Assembly (NCBI GenBank): GCA_002478145.1
Contig: DLMI01000129.1
Location: forward strand, 4,099-68,098
Direction: 5' to 3'
Source of the DNA: Acidobacteria bacterium UBA7540
Lineage (GTDB): Bacteria > Acidobacteriota > Terriglobia > UBA7540
DNA length: 64,000 nt
In this document: positions 16,411 to 25,605 of the stretch, one piece after another
How the letters are laid out: every line of letters begins with the position of its first letter
Numbering within the stretch: position 1 is the first letter of the stretch
Program-made: the position numbers and the translations under genes
The notes under the pieces: generated by a model
Told to the model about the DNA's origin: nothing
Database searches by the model: none
Seen by the model: the letters and a program-made list of their open reading frames with translations, nothing else

Positions 16411-19400
16411 ATGATCGGCACGACCGTCTCGCACTACCGCATCCTGGAGAAGCTGGGCGGCGGGGGCATGGGTGTGGTCTACAAGGCCCAAGACACCAAG
16501 CTCAAGCGCACCGTCGCCTTGAAATTCCTGCCTGAAGAACTCTCCAAGGACCGGGAAGCCCTGGAACGATTTCGGCGCGAAGCCCAGGCTGCCTCCGCGC
16601 TCAACCATCCCAACATCTGCACTATTCACGCTATTGAGGAGCACGAGGGCCAGCCCTTCATTGACATGGAATATCTGGAGGGGCAAACCCTGGAGCATTT
16701 GGTGGATGTAGGGGCGCGCGGCGCGCGCCCAACGGGGCAGGGCGAACGCCGTTCGCCCCTACCAATCGATACCCTGCTCGACTTGGCCATTCAGATTGCG
16801 GATGCGCTGGACGCGGCCCACTCGAAGGGGATCATCCATCGGGACATCAAGCCAGCGAACATTTTCGTGATCCCGCGAGGCGGGACGGCCCAAGCGAAGG
16901 TCCTGGACTTTGGTTTGGCCAAGCTGGCGCGGGAAAAACGGGGGCTGGGTGCTAGGGGCTGGGGGCTGGGGAAAGAAGCCCTGCAAGAGGTGCCAACCGC
17001 GACTTACGGAACCGTGGAGGAGCAATTAACCAGCCCGGGCGCGGTGATGGGAACGGTCGCCTACATGTCGCCGGAGCAGGCGCGTGGAGAAGAAGTCGAC
17101 GCCCGCACAGACCTCTTCAGCTTCGGGGTGGTGCTCTACGAGATGGCGACAGGTCACCCGGCCTTTTCCGGGACAACTCCCGTGCTCATTTTTGATGCGA
17201 TTCTGAACCGCCCGCCCACCTCGCCAGTGCGGCTGAATCCCGACTGTCCTGCCGAGTTGGAACGCATCATCAACAGGGCGCTGGAGAAACAGCGCTCAAT
17301 GCGCTACCAGAGCGCCACCGACCTGCTAGCCGACCTCAAGCGTTTCCGGCAGCGGATCATTTCGCGTCCGTCAGCCGCCGGGGCCGTCGCTCAGTGGCTC
17401 CGAAAGCCGCAAGTGGCGATTCCGGCGCTTCTTGTTCTTCTCGTCCTGGCCGTCGGAGCAGGATGGTGGATTCATCGAAGTGCCCGGGTCCGCTGGGCCA
17501 GGGAAGAAGCTCTTCCGGAGATCGAGCGGCGTATTGGAAACAACGATGTTTGGCGGAATTTGACTGATGCGTACAGCCTTGCGGGGAAAGCGGAAGAATA
17601 CATTCCGCATGATCCCAAGCTGGCCGAACTCTTCTCAAAGTGTTCCTTGAACATCAACATCACGACTGAACCTTCCGGGGCAAAGATCTATATGAAGGAA
17701 TATAAGGCTCCAGATAGCGAATGGAAGTATCTGGGTGTCTCTCCGATCAAAAAGATCAGAGTGCCTGTCGGAATCTTCAGATGGAAACTGGAAAAGGATG
17801 GCTATGAGACAGTGATGGCAGCATCCTCGACCTGGGACATTGATAGAGAGGCGAAATTAAGTCCAGGTGATCTCCTAAGAGTACTGGACAAGAAAGGCAG
17901 CATTCCGCCGGGCATGGTGCGGGTACCAGGAGCGGAAACCGAGGTGGGGAAATTGAGTGATTTCTTCATCGACAAGTATGAGGTAACCAACAAACAATAC
18001 AAGGAATTCATCAACAGCGGTGGATACAGAAACAGGAAGTACTGGAAACAGAAATTCACGAAAGAAGGAAGGGAACTGCCTTGGGAACAGGCGGTCAAGG
18101 GATTCATAGACCAAACGGGTCAACCGGGCCCTGCGACTTGGCAGGCGGGAGATTACCCGGAGGGGCAGGGTGATTATCCGGTATCAGGAATTAGCTGGTA
18201 CGAGGCGGCAGCGTATGCGGAATTTGTCGGGAAGAACCTGCCAACTGCGTACCATTGGAATATGGCGAGGGGTGGATATACCACACTGATTCAGGTACCT
18301 CAACTCGGAGGTTACGCCATATTCGCGCCCTTTAGTAACTTTAGAGGCAAAGGTCCCGTCCCGGCGGGGAGTCTTGCGGGAATAACGTCCTACGGCGCCT
18401 TTGACATGGCGGGGAATGTAAGAGAGTGGTGCTGGAACGAGACCCCGAAGGGAAGATTGATCAGGGGAGGCGCCTGGGACGACAACACCTATATGTTCAG
18501 TGCGTTGAGTCAAGCTCCGCCCATGGATCGTTCCGCCAGGAACGGGTTTCGGTGCGTTCTCTATCCTGATCTCGGGAAGATCCCCGCGTCAGCGTTTCAG
18601 ATGGCAAAATCAACGGGCGATCCGTTTTTCGGTGAAACAGTAGATTTTTACAAAAACAAACCGGTCCCGGATTCAATTTTCCAGATTTACAAGGAGCAGT
18701 TTTCCTACGACAAGACTGATTTGAAGGCCCGCGTGGAATCGAGGCAAGAAACCTCGGAGTGGATTCAAGAGAGAATAACCCTTGATGCCGCCTATGGCAG
18801 TGAACGGGTCATTGCCTATCTTTTTCTCCCCAAGAATACAGTGCCTCCCTATCAAACGGTCATCTATTTTCCCGGCTCTGCTTCCTGTTATCAAAAATCC
18901 AGCGAGCACCTCGAAAGTTATTATGAATTCCCGATGTTCCTTTCTTTTATCGTGAAAAACGGTCGGGCGGTCCTCTATCCTGTCTATAAAGGGACCTTCG
19001 AGCGCGGAAATGATAGGCTGGCTGCCCTCCTCGAGGGGGACGGGAGTTCTCATCAATACACCGAGTTGCTCATTCAAGATGTCAAAGATTTCAAAAGATG
19101 CGTCGACTATCTGGAGACCCGTCAGGATATCGACAGTAAAAAGCTCGCCTATTACGGAATGAGTTGGGGAGGGCAGCTAGGAGCGATCATCCCCGCCGTG
19201 GAGGAACGCCTCAAAGCCAGTGTGTTGTTGGCAGGAGGCTTCGGGCAACTTCCGCGCCCTGAAGCAAATCAATTCAACTATGTGACCCGAGTGAAGACGC
19301 CAACCCTGATGTTAAACGGCAAATACGACACGCTTTTGCCACTCGAGACATCATCAAAGCCCATGTTTGAACTTTTGGGAACTCCGGCTCCCGACAAGCA

Positions 19401-19512
19401 GCAGAAAGTGTACGACACTGACCACATCCCCCCCAGAAATGAGTTCATCAAGGAAACTCTGGCCTGGCTCGACCGCTACCTCGGTCCAGTAGAGAAGAGT
19501 GCGGGGCCTTGA
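16411..19512 (+). CDS. Transmembrane Ser/Thr kinase fused to PEGA, SUMF1-like and alpha/beta-hydrolase domains
   Basis: 1033 aa from the ATG at 16411, the usual [11 protein letters not shown] beginning. Cytoplasmic kinase: Gly loop [13 protein letters not shown]38, HRD at 143-145, DFG at 166-168, [13 protein letters not shown] helix lies at about 335-355. A PEGA domain (about 414-475) is followed by a SUMF1/FGE-like domain (about 500-720; [31 protein letters not shown]) that lacks the paired catalytic Cys of true formylglycine enzymes. The C-terminus is an alpha/beta hydrolase with S918 in GMSWGG, D973 and H1005. Outer domains presumably sense or act in the periplasm. Two insert-like stretches interrupt the kinase: residues 100-118 and a Gly/Trp-rich run after DFG. 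Confidence 0.9.
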   Translation: MIGTTVSHYRILEKLGGGGMGVVYKAQDTKLKRTVALKFLPEELSKDREALERFRREAQAASALNHPNICTIHAIEEHEGQPFIDMEYLEGQTLEHLVDVGARGARPTGQGERRSPLPIDTLLDLAIQIADALDAAHSKGIIHRDIKPANIFVIPRGGTAQAKVLDFGLAKLAREKRGLGARGWGLGKEALQEVPTATYGTVEEQLTSPGAVMGTVAYMSPEQARGEEVDARTDLFSFGVVLYEMATGHPAFSGTTPVLIFDAILNRPPTSPVRLNPDCPAELERIINRALEKQRSMRYQSATDLLADLKRFRQRIISRPSAAGAVAQWLRKPQVAIPALLVLLVLAVGAGWWIHRSARVRWAREEALPEIERRIGNNDVWRNLTDAYSLAGKAEEYIPHDPKLAELFSKCSLNINITTEPSGAKIYMKEYKAPDSEWKYLGVSPIKKIRVPVGIFRWKLEKDGYETVMAASSTWDIDREAKLSPGDLLRVLDKKGSIPPGMVRVPGAETEVGKLSDFFIDKYEVTNKQYKEFINSGGYRNRKYWKQKFTKEGRELPWEQAVKGFIDQTGQPGPATWQAGDYPEGQGDYPVSGISWYEAAAYAEFVGKNLPTAYHWNMARGGYTTLIQVPQLGGYAIFAPFSNFRGKGPVPAGSLAGITSYGAFDMAGNVREWCWNETPKGRLIRGGAWDDNTYMFSALSQAPPMDRSARNGFRCVLYPDLGKIPASAFQMAKSTGDPFFGETVDFYKNKPVPDSIFQIYKEQFSYDKTDLKARVESRQETSEWIQERITLDAAYGSERVIAYLFLPKNTVPPYQTVIYFPGSASCYQKSSEHLESYYEFPMFLSFIVKNGRAVLYPVYKGTFERGNDRLAALLEGDGSSHQYTELLIQDVKDFKRCVDYLETRQDIDSKKLAYYGMSWGGQLGAIIPAVEERLKASVLLAGGFGQLPRPEANQFNYVTRVKTPTLMLNGKYDTLLPLETSSKPMFELLGTPAPDKQQKVYDTDHIPPRNEFIKETLAWLDRYLGPVEKSAGP
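16708..16762. repeat. Intragenic GTAG...CTAC paired-hairpin element in the kinase gene, 55 bp
   Basis: GTAG at 16708-16711, a GGGCGCGC/GCGCGCCC hairpin, a GGGCGAACG/CGTTCGCCC hairpin, and CTAC at 16759-16762. It has the same length and layout as 16100-16154 with different stem sequence. It is translated in frame as kinase residues 100-118, just after the hinge-region motif and before the helix leading to HRD. Confidence 0.85.
16939..16972 (+). repeat. GGGGCTG word repeat inside the kinase activation region
   Basis: Four imperfect tandem copies of GGGGCTG/GTGCTAG, read as a Gly/Trp/Leu-rich insert shortly after the DFG motif. Confidence 0.6.
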
Positions 19513-19854
19513 TCGTCACTCCCCACGACCCAGGACATGTCGCGATTTCTGACGCTCCGACCCGTAGCTTTCAGGATTTGTTGCGCCGCATGAACTTCCC
19601 GCCGTAGTGCTACATATGCCTGAGTATGCGATTTCGGCGCGAGTTGAAACACTAGGGGGCACGCCAGAGAATCACTTGGTTACAGGCCATCTTCCAGTTG
19701 TTCCCTTGGCACGCGCCAGCGAAGCTGCAACCGCCACCTCAAGTCCAGGTAACGCCGCGTTTCGAAAGCAGGCTGATTACTGTTGATACGATCCCCTTCA
19801 CCCCTCCATCGCCCGCGCGAATAGGTGAGCGCAGTTATGCAACCCGTGCTTGTA
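19513..19854. other. Spacer between kinase and MarR/GH genes, repeats only
   Basis: 342 bp between convergent genes. It holds direct repeat copy 2 (19551-19609) and most of gene-end repeat copy B (19801-19876). I see no coding region and no strong terminator. Confidence 0.6.
19551..19609 (+). repeat. Direct repeat flanking the kinase gene, copy 2
   Basis: Partner of 16281-16339. The two same-orientation copies bracket the kinase gene at about 3.3 kb spacing. Confidence 0.7.
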
Positions 19855-19876
19855 TCACTTCGCGAGCGTCACGGCG
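19801..19876. repeat. Gene-end repeat, copy B
   Basis: Partner of 11327-11403. On the minus strand it includes the final codons (VTLAK) and stop of the MarR/GH gene plus about 54 bp downstream. Confidence 0.8.
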
Positions 19877-21801
19877 GCAACTCCGAATCCGCCCAGCTTG
19901 AAGGTTGATCCCGCGATCGAGCTTGAGGCTGGCGGGTTCGAGCCGGTCGTCAGGTCGATCATTTCGATCTTCCCTCCCCCAGCCTCGGGCAGGCTGATCT
20001 CGAATTCTCGATCGCGCTTGTTCACCAGCAGCAGCTTTCGTTCTCCACTGGGACTCACAAACGCCTGCGCCATCACGTACCCCGAGTCGCTGGAAGCCTC
20101 CACAATCTTGTCGCCGGGCCGGAAGTTGTCGAGGATTAACTTCAGGACCCAGTATCGCGGGTTGGGTTGAGCAGTGTCCCAATCAAGCATGGCGATGCTC
20201 GGCCACAATCCGGGACCACAGGGTATGCCCGATTCGCCGGCCGCATCGATTCCGAGCCGCGCCAGTCCCGCGAAAACATAAGCGTAGGTCGCCGCCGAGA
20301 GACTCCAATAGGAGGGCCGGATGGGTTTGAAGACGTAATCGGGGCTCGTCTGCGACCAGTCGTCAGGAAGCATCGTTCCGATCTCATTGACCATGGTGCC
20401 CGTCTTCGGTGATAGCATCTTTCGGATGGTTTCAATGTAACCGACGATCTCCAGGAACTTGTCAGCTTGGTTGAAATACGTGAACTGTTGAGCTTCCGGA
20501 GGTTCGTCCGCGTTCGGCACGGCGTAGAAATGGCAGGAGATCATATCGAGTGGAATCCCAGGTTGGTGATGCTGGGGATTGAGAAAATAGGTAAGGTACT
20601 CCGGATGTCCGACGATATAGGAATGTGAGATGCCTACAAACTTCGTCTGCGGTGAGACTTTATGAATGGCTTGCACCACGGCGTCGTAAAGCTTGGTGTA
20701 GGTTTCGGCGCTAAACCCGTGCTCGAGGTCGGGTTCATTGAACACTTCCCAATAGTCCACCTTGTAGTGATGTCCTGATGGGTGCCATTTCCCCAGCTCA
20801 TCCGTAAAGCCGCCTTTCACATGCCAGGCGACAAGGCGCTCAAAGTAATCGGCAACCTCGCGAAAAGTGGGATCGCGGAGCTCCGTACCCTGCCCGTAAT
20901 GCCACGCTTCTTTCCTCGGATCCGCAGGGTAACGGACCGGTTCGGCCGTCTTGAACATCCATGCCGGGATGGTGGTGAAGTTCAGCACCACGGGATGCCC
21001 CTCGAGCGCTTTCATGACATCCTCGGTCACCGGATCGATGAGAGAGAAGTCCCATGACGTTGTGGTGGCAGTGGGGGGGTCCAGTTCTGCGACGCCGAGG
21101 TGGGGATAAACGTACCCCGCTCCTGTGTACCGCACATCGTCAGCACCAAGATCCCTGACCCTCTGAAGTATTTGATCGTGAAGCGGGGCGCCGCGCATCA
21201 AAGCTGGCGACGCGCCTACCAATAGAGTCGGCGTTGTCTGCGAAACACGGATGACCCGGTCCCAGTGAACCTGAACCTTGACGGGCTGTTCTCCCGCCCA
21301 AATAGTGGAAATGCCGAAGAACAGAACGAGCACGAAAGCGGAGGTTACACGTGCAGCACTCAGGAGGCCCTGCAGGAGCCGAAGCCGTCGCTTTCCCAGA
21401 TGTCCCAACTGCCGGCGGTGGAACTCCTCGATGGGCCCATCGAGTTCGGCGAGGATTCGCAAACCTTCGGGGGCGATCCGCACCGTGATTATGCGCCGGT
21501 CTTTGCTCTCGCGCGCCCGCACGATAAGGCCACGCTTTTCCAGGCGATCCAGCAGGCGAGTGATATCCGGGTCGTGGGTGATCATGCGCTCCGCCACCTC
21601 TCCGCAGCACAGGCCGCCGGGTGCGGCGCCGCGAAGAATCCGCAGCACGTTGTATTGGGTGCCGGAAAGCCCCGAGCGCTTAATCGCCTCCTCTGCGCCG
21701 CGCGCCAGGAGGTCCGCCGTCCGCTGGAGGCTGAGATACGCTTCCTGCTCCAGGCTGCGTGAAGCCCTGTGTGACTCGGTGGTGCTTTCTCTTTTTGCCA
21801 T
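19855..21801 (-). CDS. MarR regulator fused in frame to a GH39-like glycoside hydrolase
   Basis: One uninterrupted 648-codon frame. Residues 1-151 are a complete MarR protein (GLSGTQYNVLRILRGA, DPDITRLLDRLEKRGLI, RARESKDRRIITVRI) ending where MarR proteins normally end. Residues 152-169 are a hydrophobic stretch like a signal peptide or TM helix (SAFVLVLFFGISTIWAG). The rest is a clan-A hydrolase with acid/base E356 in WEVFNEPD and likely nucleophile E473 in VNEIG; the 117-residue spacing matches GH39 xylosidases as I remember them. It may be a true membrane one-component protein, or two genes joined by a small indel near 21340-21355. The C-terminal codons lie in repeat copy B. No other gene shares the transcript. 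Confidence 0.75.
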   Translation of the reverse strand: MAKRESTTESHRASRSLEQEAYLSLQRTADLLARGAEEAIKRSGLSGTQYNVLRILRGAAPGGLCCGEVAERMITHDPDITRLLDRLEKRGLIVRARESKDRRIITVRIAPEGLRILAELDGPIEEFHRRQLGHLGKRRLRLLQGLLSAARVTSAFVLVLFFGISTIWAGEQPVKVQVHWDRVIRVSQTTPTLLVGASPALMRGAPLHDQILQRVRDLGADDVRYTGAGYVYPHLGVAELDPPTATTTSWDFSLIDPVTEDVMKALEGHPVVLNFTTIPAWMFKTAEPVRYPADPRKEAWHYGQGTELRDPTFREVADYFERLVAWHVKGGFTDELGKWHPSGHHYKVDYWEVFNEPDLEHGFSAETYTKLYDAVVQAIHKVSPQTKFVGISHSYIVGHPEYLTYFLNPQHHQPGIPLDMISCHFYAVPNADEPPEAQQFTYFNQADKFLEIVGYIETIRKMLSPKTGTMVNEIGTMLPDDWSQTSPDYVFKPIRPSYWSLSAATYAYVFAGLARLGIDAAGESGIPCGPGLWPSIAMLDWDTAQPNPRYWVLKLILDNFRPGDKIVEASSDSGYVMAQAFVSPSGERKLLLVNKRDREFEISLPEAGGGKIEMIDLTTGSNPPASSSIAGSTFKLGGFGVAAVTLAK

Positions 21802-21923
21802 GCTTCAACTATATGCGTTATAACAACTATTGTCAAGAGGAATAGTCAATCCCGTGAGTCTTGGTCTGGTCTACGCTTTTTCCGAGACTCCGCTCGGAAA
21901 AGGTGGCTGGCGCGAAGCGCTTT

Positions 21924-21999
21924 GGAGTGCGGCAGCTTGCTGCCGCTTTTGCGGCCCGAGCTTGCTCGAGCCGCTGCCGGAAGCAAGCTGCCGCACTCC
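21924..21999. repeat. GGAG...CTCC palindromic element with 17-bp perfect arms
   Basis: The arms 21924-21940 and 21983-21999 are exact inverted copies, with an inner hairpin between. It lies between the divergent marR/GH start and the mqnC 3' end. GGAG is the alternative REP tetranucleotide in enterobacteria, so this may be a further REP class. Confidence 0.75.
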
Positions 22000-22038
22000 A
22001 GAACTCGCTGGGTGTTGCTCGCCAACGAAATCCCACAA

Positions 22039-23076
22039 TTAGTTCAGGAAGTACGTGCGGTAGAGGGTGTCCCGTTTGACGGGACGGAAACCTGCCTCCT
22101 CGATGAGGCGGCGGAGCTGGTCCTCGCTGGAAGTGCGGCTGACGCCGGCGGCGCGAACCACGTTCTCCTCGATGAGGATGCTACCCACATCGTTGCCGCC
22201 GAAGCGCAGAGCAATCTGGCAGATCTTGTGGCCCGGGGTAAGCCACGAGGCCTGGACGTTGAGGATGTTGTCCAGATAGATGCGGGAGACGGCAAGCGTT
22301 TTCAGGTAATCGACGGCGCTGGCTTCCTCCTTTACGAAGTTGCCGAGCGAGGTGTTCTCGCGCTGGAAGAGCCAGGGGATGAAGGCCGTGAAGCCGCCGG
22401 TTTCCTCTTGCAGTTGGCGGATGCGCGCGAAGTGGTTAATGCGATGCTCGAGCCTTTCTCCGCAGCCGAACATCATGGTGGCGGTGGTGCGCATACCGAG
22501 CTGGTGCGCGGTGCGATGCACCAGGAGCCACTCCTCAGTGGTGCACTTCAGCCGCGCGATGCGCTGCCGCACCTCGTCGTCCAGGATTTCCGCCCCGCCG
22601 CCGGGGATGGAATCGAGGCCGGCATCCATGAGACGCATAATCGCGTCACGAACATTCATGCCGGAGACTTCGGCGATGTTCAGAATCTCCGGAGCGGAGA
22701 AGCAATGCAAATGAAGGACGGGGTAACGCTGCCGGATGCTGGAGAGTAGGTTCTCGTAATAATCGATCTTGAGGTCAGGGTGAAGGCCGCCTTGCATGAG
22801 GATTCCCGTGCCACCCGTGGCGAGCGTTTCATCGATCTTCTCGAAGATCGACTCGAGCGGTTGGATGTATCCCTCAGGCGAGCCCACCGGCCGGTAGAAG
22901 GCGCAAAACGAGCAGTACTCCGTGCAAACATTGGTGTAGTTAATGTTGCGGTCAATGATGTACGTGACCACACCTTCAGGATGGAGCCGCTTGCGCACGG
23001 CGTCAGCCTCAAATCCGATGCCGAGCAAATCATCGGACTTCAGCATGTCGAGAGCTTGCGCAGGAGTTAAAGCCAT
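22039..23076 (-). CDS. mqnC: Cyclic dehypoxanthinyl futalosine synthase (radical SAM)
   Basis: 345 aa from the ATG at 23076 (MALTPAQALDML), with AGAGGGA upstream. It cyclises dehypoxanthinyl futalosine in the futalosine route to menaquinone. The radical SAM cluster Cys are C51, C55 and C58 (CTEYCSFC), followed by TGILMQGGLHPDLKI, HCFSAPEI, DSIPGGGAEIL and TTATMMFG, all typical of MqnC. mqnA lies just upstream on the same strand, separated by 134 bp that includes a GTAG hairpin element, so the two may be co-transcribed. Other futalosine genes are not in the window. Confidence 0.95.
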   Translation of the reverse strand: MALTPAQALDMLKSDDLLGIGFEADAVRKRLHPEGVVTYIIDRNINYTNVCTEYCSFCAFYRPVGSPEGYIQPLESIFEKIDETLATGGTGILMQGGLHPDLKIDYYENLLSSIRQRYPVLHLHCFSAPEILNIAEVSGMNVRDAIMRLMDAGLDSIPGGGAEILDDEVRQRIARLKCTTEEWLLVHRTAHQLGMRTTATMMFGCGERLEHRINHFARIRQLQEETGGFTAFIPWLFQRENTSLGNFVKEEASAVDYLKTLAVSRIYLDNILNVQASWLTPGHKICQIALRFGGNDVGSILIEENVVRAAGVSRTSSEDQLRRLIEEAGFRPVKRDTLYRTYFLN

Positions 23077-23146
23077 TGCCAAAGTCCCTCTCCGTCGGGT
23101 GAATTTCCGCAGGGCTGGTGGAGTGACCAATAATTGGGTGGACGCT

Positions 23147-23205
23147 GTAGCGCCGCCGTCCCGGCGGCATTTGCCGGTCCCGCCGCGCGGAACCGGTGCT
23201 GCGCC
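23147..23205. repeat. GTAG-hairpin element between mqnA and mqnC
   Basis: GTAG at 23147-23150, then a GCCGCCG/CGGCGGC hairpin and a second GC-rich dyad (CCGGT...ACCGG). It abuts the mqnA stop at 23211. Confidence 0.65.
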
Positions 23206-23210
23206 GGACT

Positions 23211-23999
23211 TCAGACGAAGTACATTTCCTTTTCGACCAGTATGATGCCCGCCTCGCGCGCCAGCTTGAAAAAGAGGCGCAAGCCCTTGCAGTTCTCCTC
23301 ATCCAGAGAATAATCGATATTCTCGGTCAAGTAAACCTTAACATCCGCAGGTTCCATATTGAGCTTCAGCGCGTATTCAGCGGCGATGTCATCAATGTGA
23401 GCAAGGCCGAACTCTCGGGACTCCTCGAAGTCTCCCCGGTACTTGGAGAGGTTCTTGTCTTCATGGCCCGCCCAGAAGGCGAAGACGAACGGCAATCCCG
23501 TAAACTTTTTCCATTCCGCGGCAAGGTCATAAACCTTCGCCGAGCCGCGATAGGTGAGCGCCGGATCGCCGATCACGAGTGCCGAATCAGCGCGCTTCAA
23601 CATCTCGTGCGGTCGCGGGGCGGAGGGAATGAGGTTGACCGTGCGCGAGTAAAACTTGCCCAGCAGGATGCGAAGAAACGCTACGGAAGTTCGCGAGGAG
23701 GTGTCCACTGCAACGCTTTGGATTTTTTCGATAGGGACTTTGCTCAAAAGAAGTACACTACGGACGCGCGATTTCGAAGCGATGGAGATGCCGGCGATAA
23801 TTTGCATGCGGTCCATGCGCTGGTACTCGATGACGGGGATGATGCCGATATCTGCATTCCCGTCCCGCACCGCGTCCGCGCAATGGGCCGGAGTGGCGAA
23901 CTGGAGTTCGTACTTGCCCTGCTGCTGGCCATGGAGCATGCCCCAAATCAGCGGCACGGAATTAAGGTACTGAACGACGGAGATTCTGAGCGTAGACAT
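23211..23999 (-). CDS. mqnA: Chorismate dehydratase (futalosine pathway)
   Basis: 262 aa from the ATG at 23999 (MSTLRISVVQYLNSVPL); five more codons are open upstream. MqnA removes water from chorismate to give 3-enolpyruvyl-benzoate, the entry step of the futalosine route. It has the periplasmic-binding-like fold with ADIGIIPVIEYQRM, VAVDTSSRTSVAFLRILL, ALVIGDPAL and FVFAFWAGH. It precedes mqnC. No Shine-Dalgarno sequence is evident. Confidence 0.93.
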   Translation of the reverse strand: MSTLRISVVQYLNSVPLIWGMLHGQQQGKYELQFATPAHCADAVRDGNADIGIIPVIEYQRMDRMQIIAGISIASKSRVRSVLLLSKVPIEKIQSVAVDTSSRTSVAFLRILLGKFYSRTVNLIPSAPRPHEMLKRADSALVIGDPALTYRGSAKVYDLAAEWKKFTGLPFVFAFWAGHEDKNLSKYRGDFEESREFGLAHIDDIAAEYALKLNMEPADVKVYLTENIDYSLDEENCKGLRLFFKLAREAGIILVEKEMYFV

Positions 24000-24456
24000 A
24001 TAGATCACAGCCAAATGGAAAACACAATTCTATCCCAACGTGCGCTTCTGTCAAACTCCACGCGGGCGGATATGACCCGAATTAGTAAATTGGACTTGTG
24101 GCCGTGCTGCGCGGACGCCTCGGACGTCCATGACTGTCATCCTGAGTCCGTCGGCTGACGGACGAAGGATCTCGGCAGTTCGCGAGAAGAATCCACTGGC
24201 CGGAGGTACAAGCAAACTGCGGGGATTCTTCGGCCCCCAAAGAACGGGGTCCTCAGCATGACACGGGGCATGGCCGGATTCCGAGCCGGCGCTTCGAGGC
24301 AAAACTTTTCTTCTTGCTTCCGCATCTCATGTTCTGCGATTTTAGAGGAGCGCCAGCACCGATGGCGAAGGGTTGGGTCGGCGGTCCGGAGCCGTGGCGT
24401 GTGTGTAGAAAAGGCGCAAGCTTGGAAAACAACTCTGCGCAAGGTGGTAAGGAAAC
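24000..24456. other. Divergent spacer between mqnA and dprA
   Basis: About 457 bp carrying the promoters of mqnA (leftward) and dprA (rightward), not individually identified. It also holds the palindromic element at 24136-24262. No gene is seen. Confidence 0.55.
24136..24262. repeat. GTCATCCTGAG-type palindromic element
   Basis: It begins GTCATCCTGAG and ends with the imperfect complement CTCAGCATGAC, with inner GAAGGATCT, AGAAGAATCC and GGATTCTTCGG words that pair across the centre. The design resembles the element in the trmFO 3' end (GTCATTCC...GGAATGAC) with another sequence. Confidence 0.75.
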
Positions 24457-25593
24457 TTGAGCGACGAGAACACCCAATTCTGGCTGGGGCTGACGAAGCT
24501 CGAAGGTCTGGGCGTACGCGGCGCGCACAGGCTGGTGGAGCATTTCGGTTCGCCGCAGGCCGCCTACATGGCCTCGCTGACGGAGCTTGAAAGCTGCGGA
24601 ATTCCGGCGCGCGTGGCGCAGTCGATCTTTGCTCAGGCGGGATTGAAGGAAGCCGCCAGAGACCTCGAAGCCTCCGCCAAAGCGGCTTGCCAAGTTGTGG
24701 CGTACTCCAGCGACGATTATCCTCCGCGGCTCAAACAAATCCCGGACCCGCCGTTGGTCCTCTATGTTCGTGGGGATGTCAAGGTACTTTCGCGTTATGC
24801 GCTGGCGATCGTCGGCACGCGGCGGCCGACGGCTTATGGCGGCCAGGTGGCGCAGCGGCTGGCGCACGACCTCGCGCAGAGGCAGTTGGTAATCGTGAGC
24901 GGGTTAGCTCGGGGTATCGATTCTGCGGCGCATCGCGGCGCCCTCGAAGCAGCGGGAAAGACCGTGGCGGTTCTGGGCTCGGGGATTGACGTGATTTATC
25001 CCCGCGAAAATAAGCGGCTGGCTGAACAAGTCACCGAGTGCGGCGCATTGATTTCGGAATTTCCGCCCGGCACTTCACCCGCTCCCGAGAACTTTCCCAT
25101 TCGAAACCGCACGATCAGCGGACTTGCGCTAGGCGTAGTGGTTGTGGAGGCGGCGGAATACAGCGGCTCCCTGATTACGGCGCGCCTGGCCCTGGAGCAG
25201 AACCGTGAGGTGTTCGCCGTGCCGGGCAACATAACTTCGGCGCAGAGCTTCGGCCCCAATCACCTGATAAAGCAGGGCGCCAAGCTCGTGGATGAATGGA
25301 TGGATGTCATCGAAGAGTTCCCTGCGGAAATTCGCATGCAACTTCTCCCTCCCGTGGAAGCATCGGATGAAGCTGCAGCTCAACCTCAGACGGGGTCGCT
25401 TTTTGAACAGTCCTTGACGCCGGACCAGAAAGCGGTGTTTGATGTGTTGCGCGCCGACCAGCCCCTGTTTGTGGATGCGGTACTGACTTCGGCGTCGATC
25501 CCACAGCCGCGGGTGATGACAGCTCTCCTGGAGCTTGAAATGGCGGGAGTGATCCGGCAGTTGCCGGGGAAGAATTTTATCCGGAAACTCTAG
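24457..25593 (+). CDS. dprA: DNA-processing protein DprA
   Basis: 378 aa from a TTG at 24457 after GGTAAGGA. Loads RecA on incoming single strands during natural transformation. N-terminal SAM-like/HhH region, Rossmann domain with AIVGTRRPTAYG, SGLARGIDSAAHRGAL, VAVLGSGIDVIYPREN, SEFPPGTSPAPENFPIRNR and EYSGSLITARLAL, and a C-terminal winged helix (about 305-378). It lies 12 bp before topA, in the order dprA-topA-trmFO-xerC. That implies one operon and a competence or recombination capability. Confidence 0.95.
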   Translation: MSDENTQFWLGLTKLEGLGVRGAHRLVEHFGSPQAAYMASLTELESCGIPARVAQSIFAQAGLKEAARDLEASAKAACQVVAYSSDDYPPRLKQIPDPPLVLYVRGDVKVLSRYALAIVGTRRPTAYGGQVAQRLAHDLAQRQLVIVSGLARGIDSAAHRGALEAAGKTVAVLGSGIDVIYPRENKRLAEQVTECGALISEFPPGTSPAPENFPIRNRTISGLALGVVVVEAAEYSGSLITARLALEQNREVFAVPGNITSAQSFGPNHLIKQGAKLVDEWMDVIEEFPAEIRMQLLPPVEASDEAAAQPQTGSLFEQSLTPDQKAVFDVLRADQPLFVDAVLTSASIPQPRVMTALLELEMAGVIRQLPGKNFIRKL

Positions 25594-25605
25594 GAAAGTT
25601 TTTCT

